Assembly: GCA_964480275.1 (NCBI GenBank)
Contig: CAYZOC010000011.1
Location: forward strand, 1-23,593
DNA: 23,593 nucleotides
Reading direction: 5' to 3'
From: DATESG01 sp964480275
Lineage (GTDB): Bacteria > Bacillota_I > Bacilli_A > RFN20 > CAG-826
A program made the position numbers and the translations under genes. How positions within the stretch are numbered: position 1 is the first letter of the stretch; each line of letters begins with the position of its first letter. Positions 22,881 to 23,593 of this stretch are shown piece after piece. Under the pieces are notes generated by a model. The model was given only the letters and a program-made list of their open reading frames with translations, had not been told where the DNA came from and did no database searches.

Positions 22881-23306
22881 ATGAAAGTTCTAGTAGTATA
22901 TTGGACTGGTTCAGGAAATACAGGAATGATTGCCGATGCAGTCAAAGAGGGACTTGAAGCTAGTGGTGCTAGTGTCGATATTCGGATGGTTTCTGATATT
23001 ACCCCAAGCGAAGCTAGTGCCTATGATAAAATCGCCCTAGGTTGTCCATCAATGGGCGTCGAACAATTAGAGGAATTTGAGTTTGAACCCTTCTATGGCG
23101 CACTCAAAGATAGTCTAGCTGGCAAAAAAGTCGCCCTTTTTGGCGCTTATGGCTGGGGAGACTGTGAATGGATGAGAAATTGGGAAGAAGATGTTCGCAC
23201 TAGTGGCGCTACACTTGTTGACGATGGACTTACGATCAATGAGACACCTGATGATGCTGGTTTAGAAGCCGCAAGAAATTTAGGGGCAACTCTAGCTAAA
23301 GCTTAA
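22881..23306 (+). CDS. short-chain flavodoxin
   Basis: FMN-dependent electron carrier of 141 residues. The phosphate-binding loop YWTGSGNTGMIA is at residues 7-18. The aromatic and acidic loops that hold the isoalloxazine ring are visible at about 54-62 (GCPSMGVEQ) and 89-97 (GAYGWGDCE). The length is that of short-chain flavodoxins, as in Clostridium and Megasphaera, which replace ferredoxin when iron is scarce. AGAGGAA precedes ATG 22881. It is a single-gene unit between a good promoter and two stem-loops. Codon use is orthodox and its acidic composition is typical. Confidence 0.93.
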   Translation: MKVLVVYWTGSGNTGMIADAVKEGLEASGASVDIRMVSDITPSEASAYDKIALGCPSMGVEQLEEFEFEPFYGALKDSLAGKKVALFGAYGWGDCEWMRNWEEDVRTSGATLVDDGLTINETPDDAGLEAARNLGATLAKA

Positions 23307-23312
23307 ATATAT

Positions 23313-23376
23313 TTCACCCTATTCATGAAAGATAGGTGAAGTTTAGTAAAGACGTTCAGTATTGAGCGTCTTTTTA
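23313..23376 (+). terminator. tandem hairpins ending the flavodoxin transcript
   Basis: A first stem, TTCACC/GGTGAA, has a C bulge and CTAT/ATAG inside (23313-23340). The second is a strong terminator: AAAGACG (23348-23354) with CGTCTTT (23367-23373), inner TTCA/TGAG and a T-run to 23375. Confidence 0.85.
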
Positions 23377-23593
23377 TATTTCAAAATCAAAGGAAAGAAT
23401 GTGTAAATATATGTAGTTTTCACGGATATTTAGTGGGACCTTTTAGAACTTTAAATAAGAAATTATAAAAATATCCCGACAAAATAATTGGATTTATGAA
23501 TATATTTGTAGACCCTTACAATAGTGTTTCTAGTATCATTTAGAATGGTAAGATGATAAACAATATATAAAAAACTAATTATACAGACGATTT
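23377..23593. other. AT-rich right edge, no gene recognised
   Basis: No reading frame of note on either strand. A TAGAAT box at 23541-23546 could be part of a promoter for a gene beyond the window, but there is nothing to confirm it. Confidence 0.5.

Noticed and set aside
23528..23539. The 12-mer TTCTAGTATCAT, also found at 11403-11414 upstream of the V-ATPase operon, as a shared operator
   Set aside because: In a 23-kb AT-rich window many 12-mers recur by chance, and the flanking bases differ.

Overview
This window is AT-rich (well under half G+C) and organised in tight operons with Shine-Dalgarno sites of the AGGAG type. It carries a complete V-type ATPase operon in the Enterococcus-like order F-I-K-E-C-G-A-B-D. 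Together with an Mhq-type electrophile-resistance operon, thioredoxin-type glutathione peroxidases and a Ser/Thr/Glu-stalked lipoprotein, this points to a low-GC Bacillota, probably a fermentative Bacilli/Mollicutes-related or Erysipelotrichia-like lineage; that placement is inference. TGA is used as a stop (3691-3693, 11772-11774) and tryptophan is TGG in every recognised gene, so the mycoplasma code is not in use. The record is a draft scaffold: there is a run of 100 Ns at 1744-1843, and the left edge holds a damaged gene.

Layout. 1-1916: a CoA-transferase gene broken by an in-frame TGA and lacking its N-terminus, followed by an alpha/beta hydrolase cut by the gap. 1988-8051: a stress block with a glutathione peroxidase, an mhqO-mhqR-mhqD-like operon, a DUF1295 membrane protein and, on the minus strand, a second glutathione peroxidase followed by a MacB/FtsX-type ABC exporter. 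8179-11267: a UV-damage endonuclease (UvsE) fused to a YbgA-type DUF1722 domain, convergent with and overlapping glutamine-dependent NAD synthetase. 11411-20643: the V-ATPase operon, ending in an unrecognised two-helix membrane protein. 20706-22091: a predicted lipoprotein with a TSE-rich stalk and a C-terminal domain that aligns by eye with barnase. 22081-22767: yaaA (minus strand), overlapping the RNase gene end. 22881-23306: a short flavodoxin.

How the genes fit together. The proteolipid subunit NtpK carries every residue that binds sodium in the Enterococcus hirae ring, so the pump is predicted to move Na+. Around it sit genes for peroxide, quinone and UV damage (two gpx, mhq operon, uvsE, yaaA, flavodoxin), suggesting an anaerobe or microaerophile that invests in oxidative and electrophile defence. 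uvsE and yaaA both lack a Shine-Dalgarno site and have an extended -10 element placed so that their mRNAs would be leaderless or nearly so.

Most notable items: the UvsE-DUF1722 fusion, the barnase-like surface RNase with no visible barstar, the Na+-site signature, the unknown gene at the end of the ATPase operon, and palindromes sitting in or next to three promoters. No RNA genes, CRISPR arrays or insertion sequences were found.
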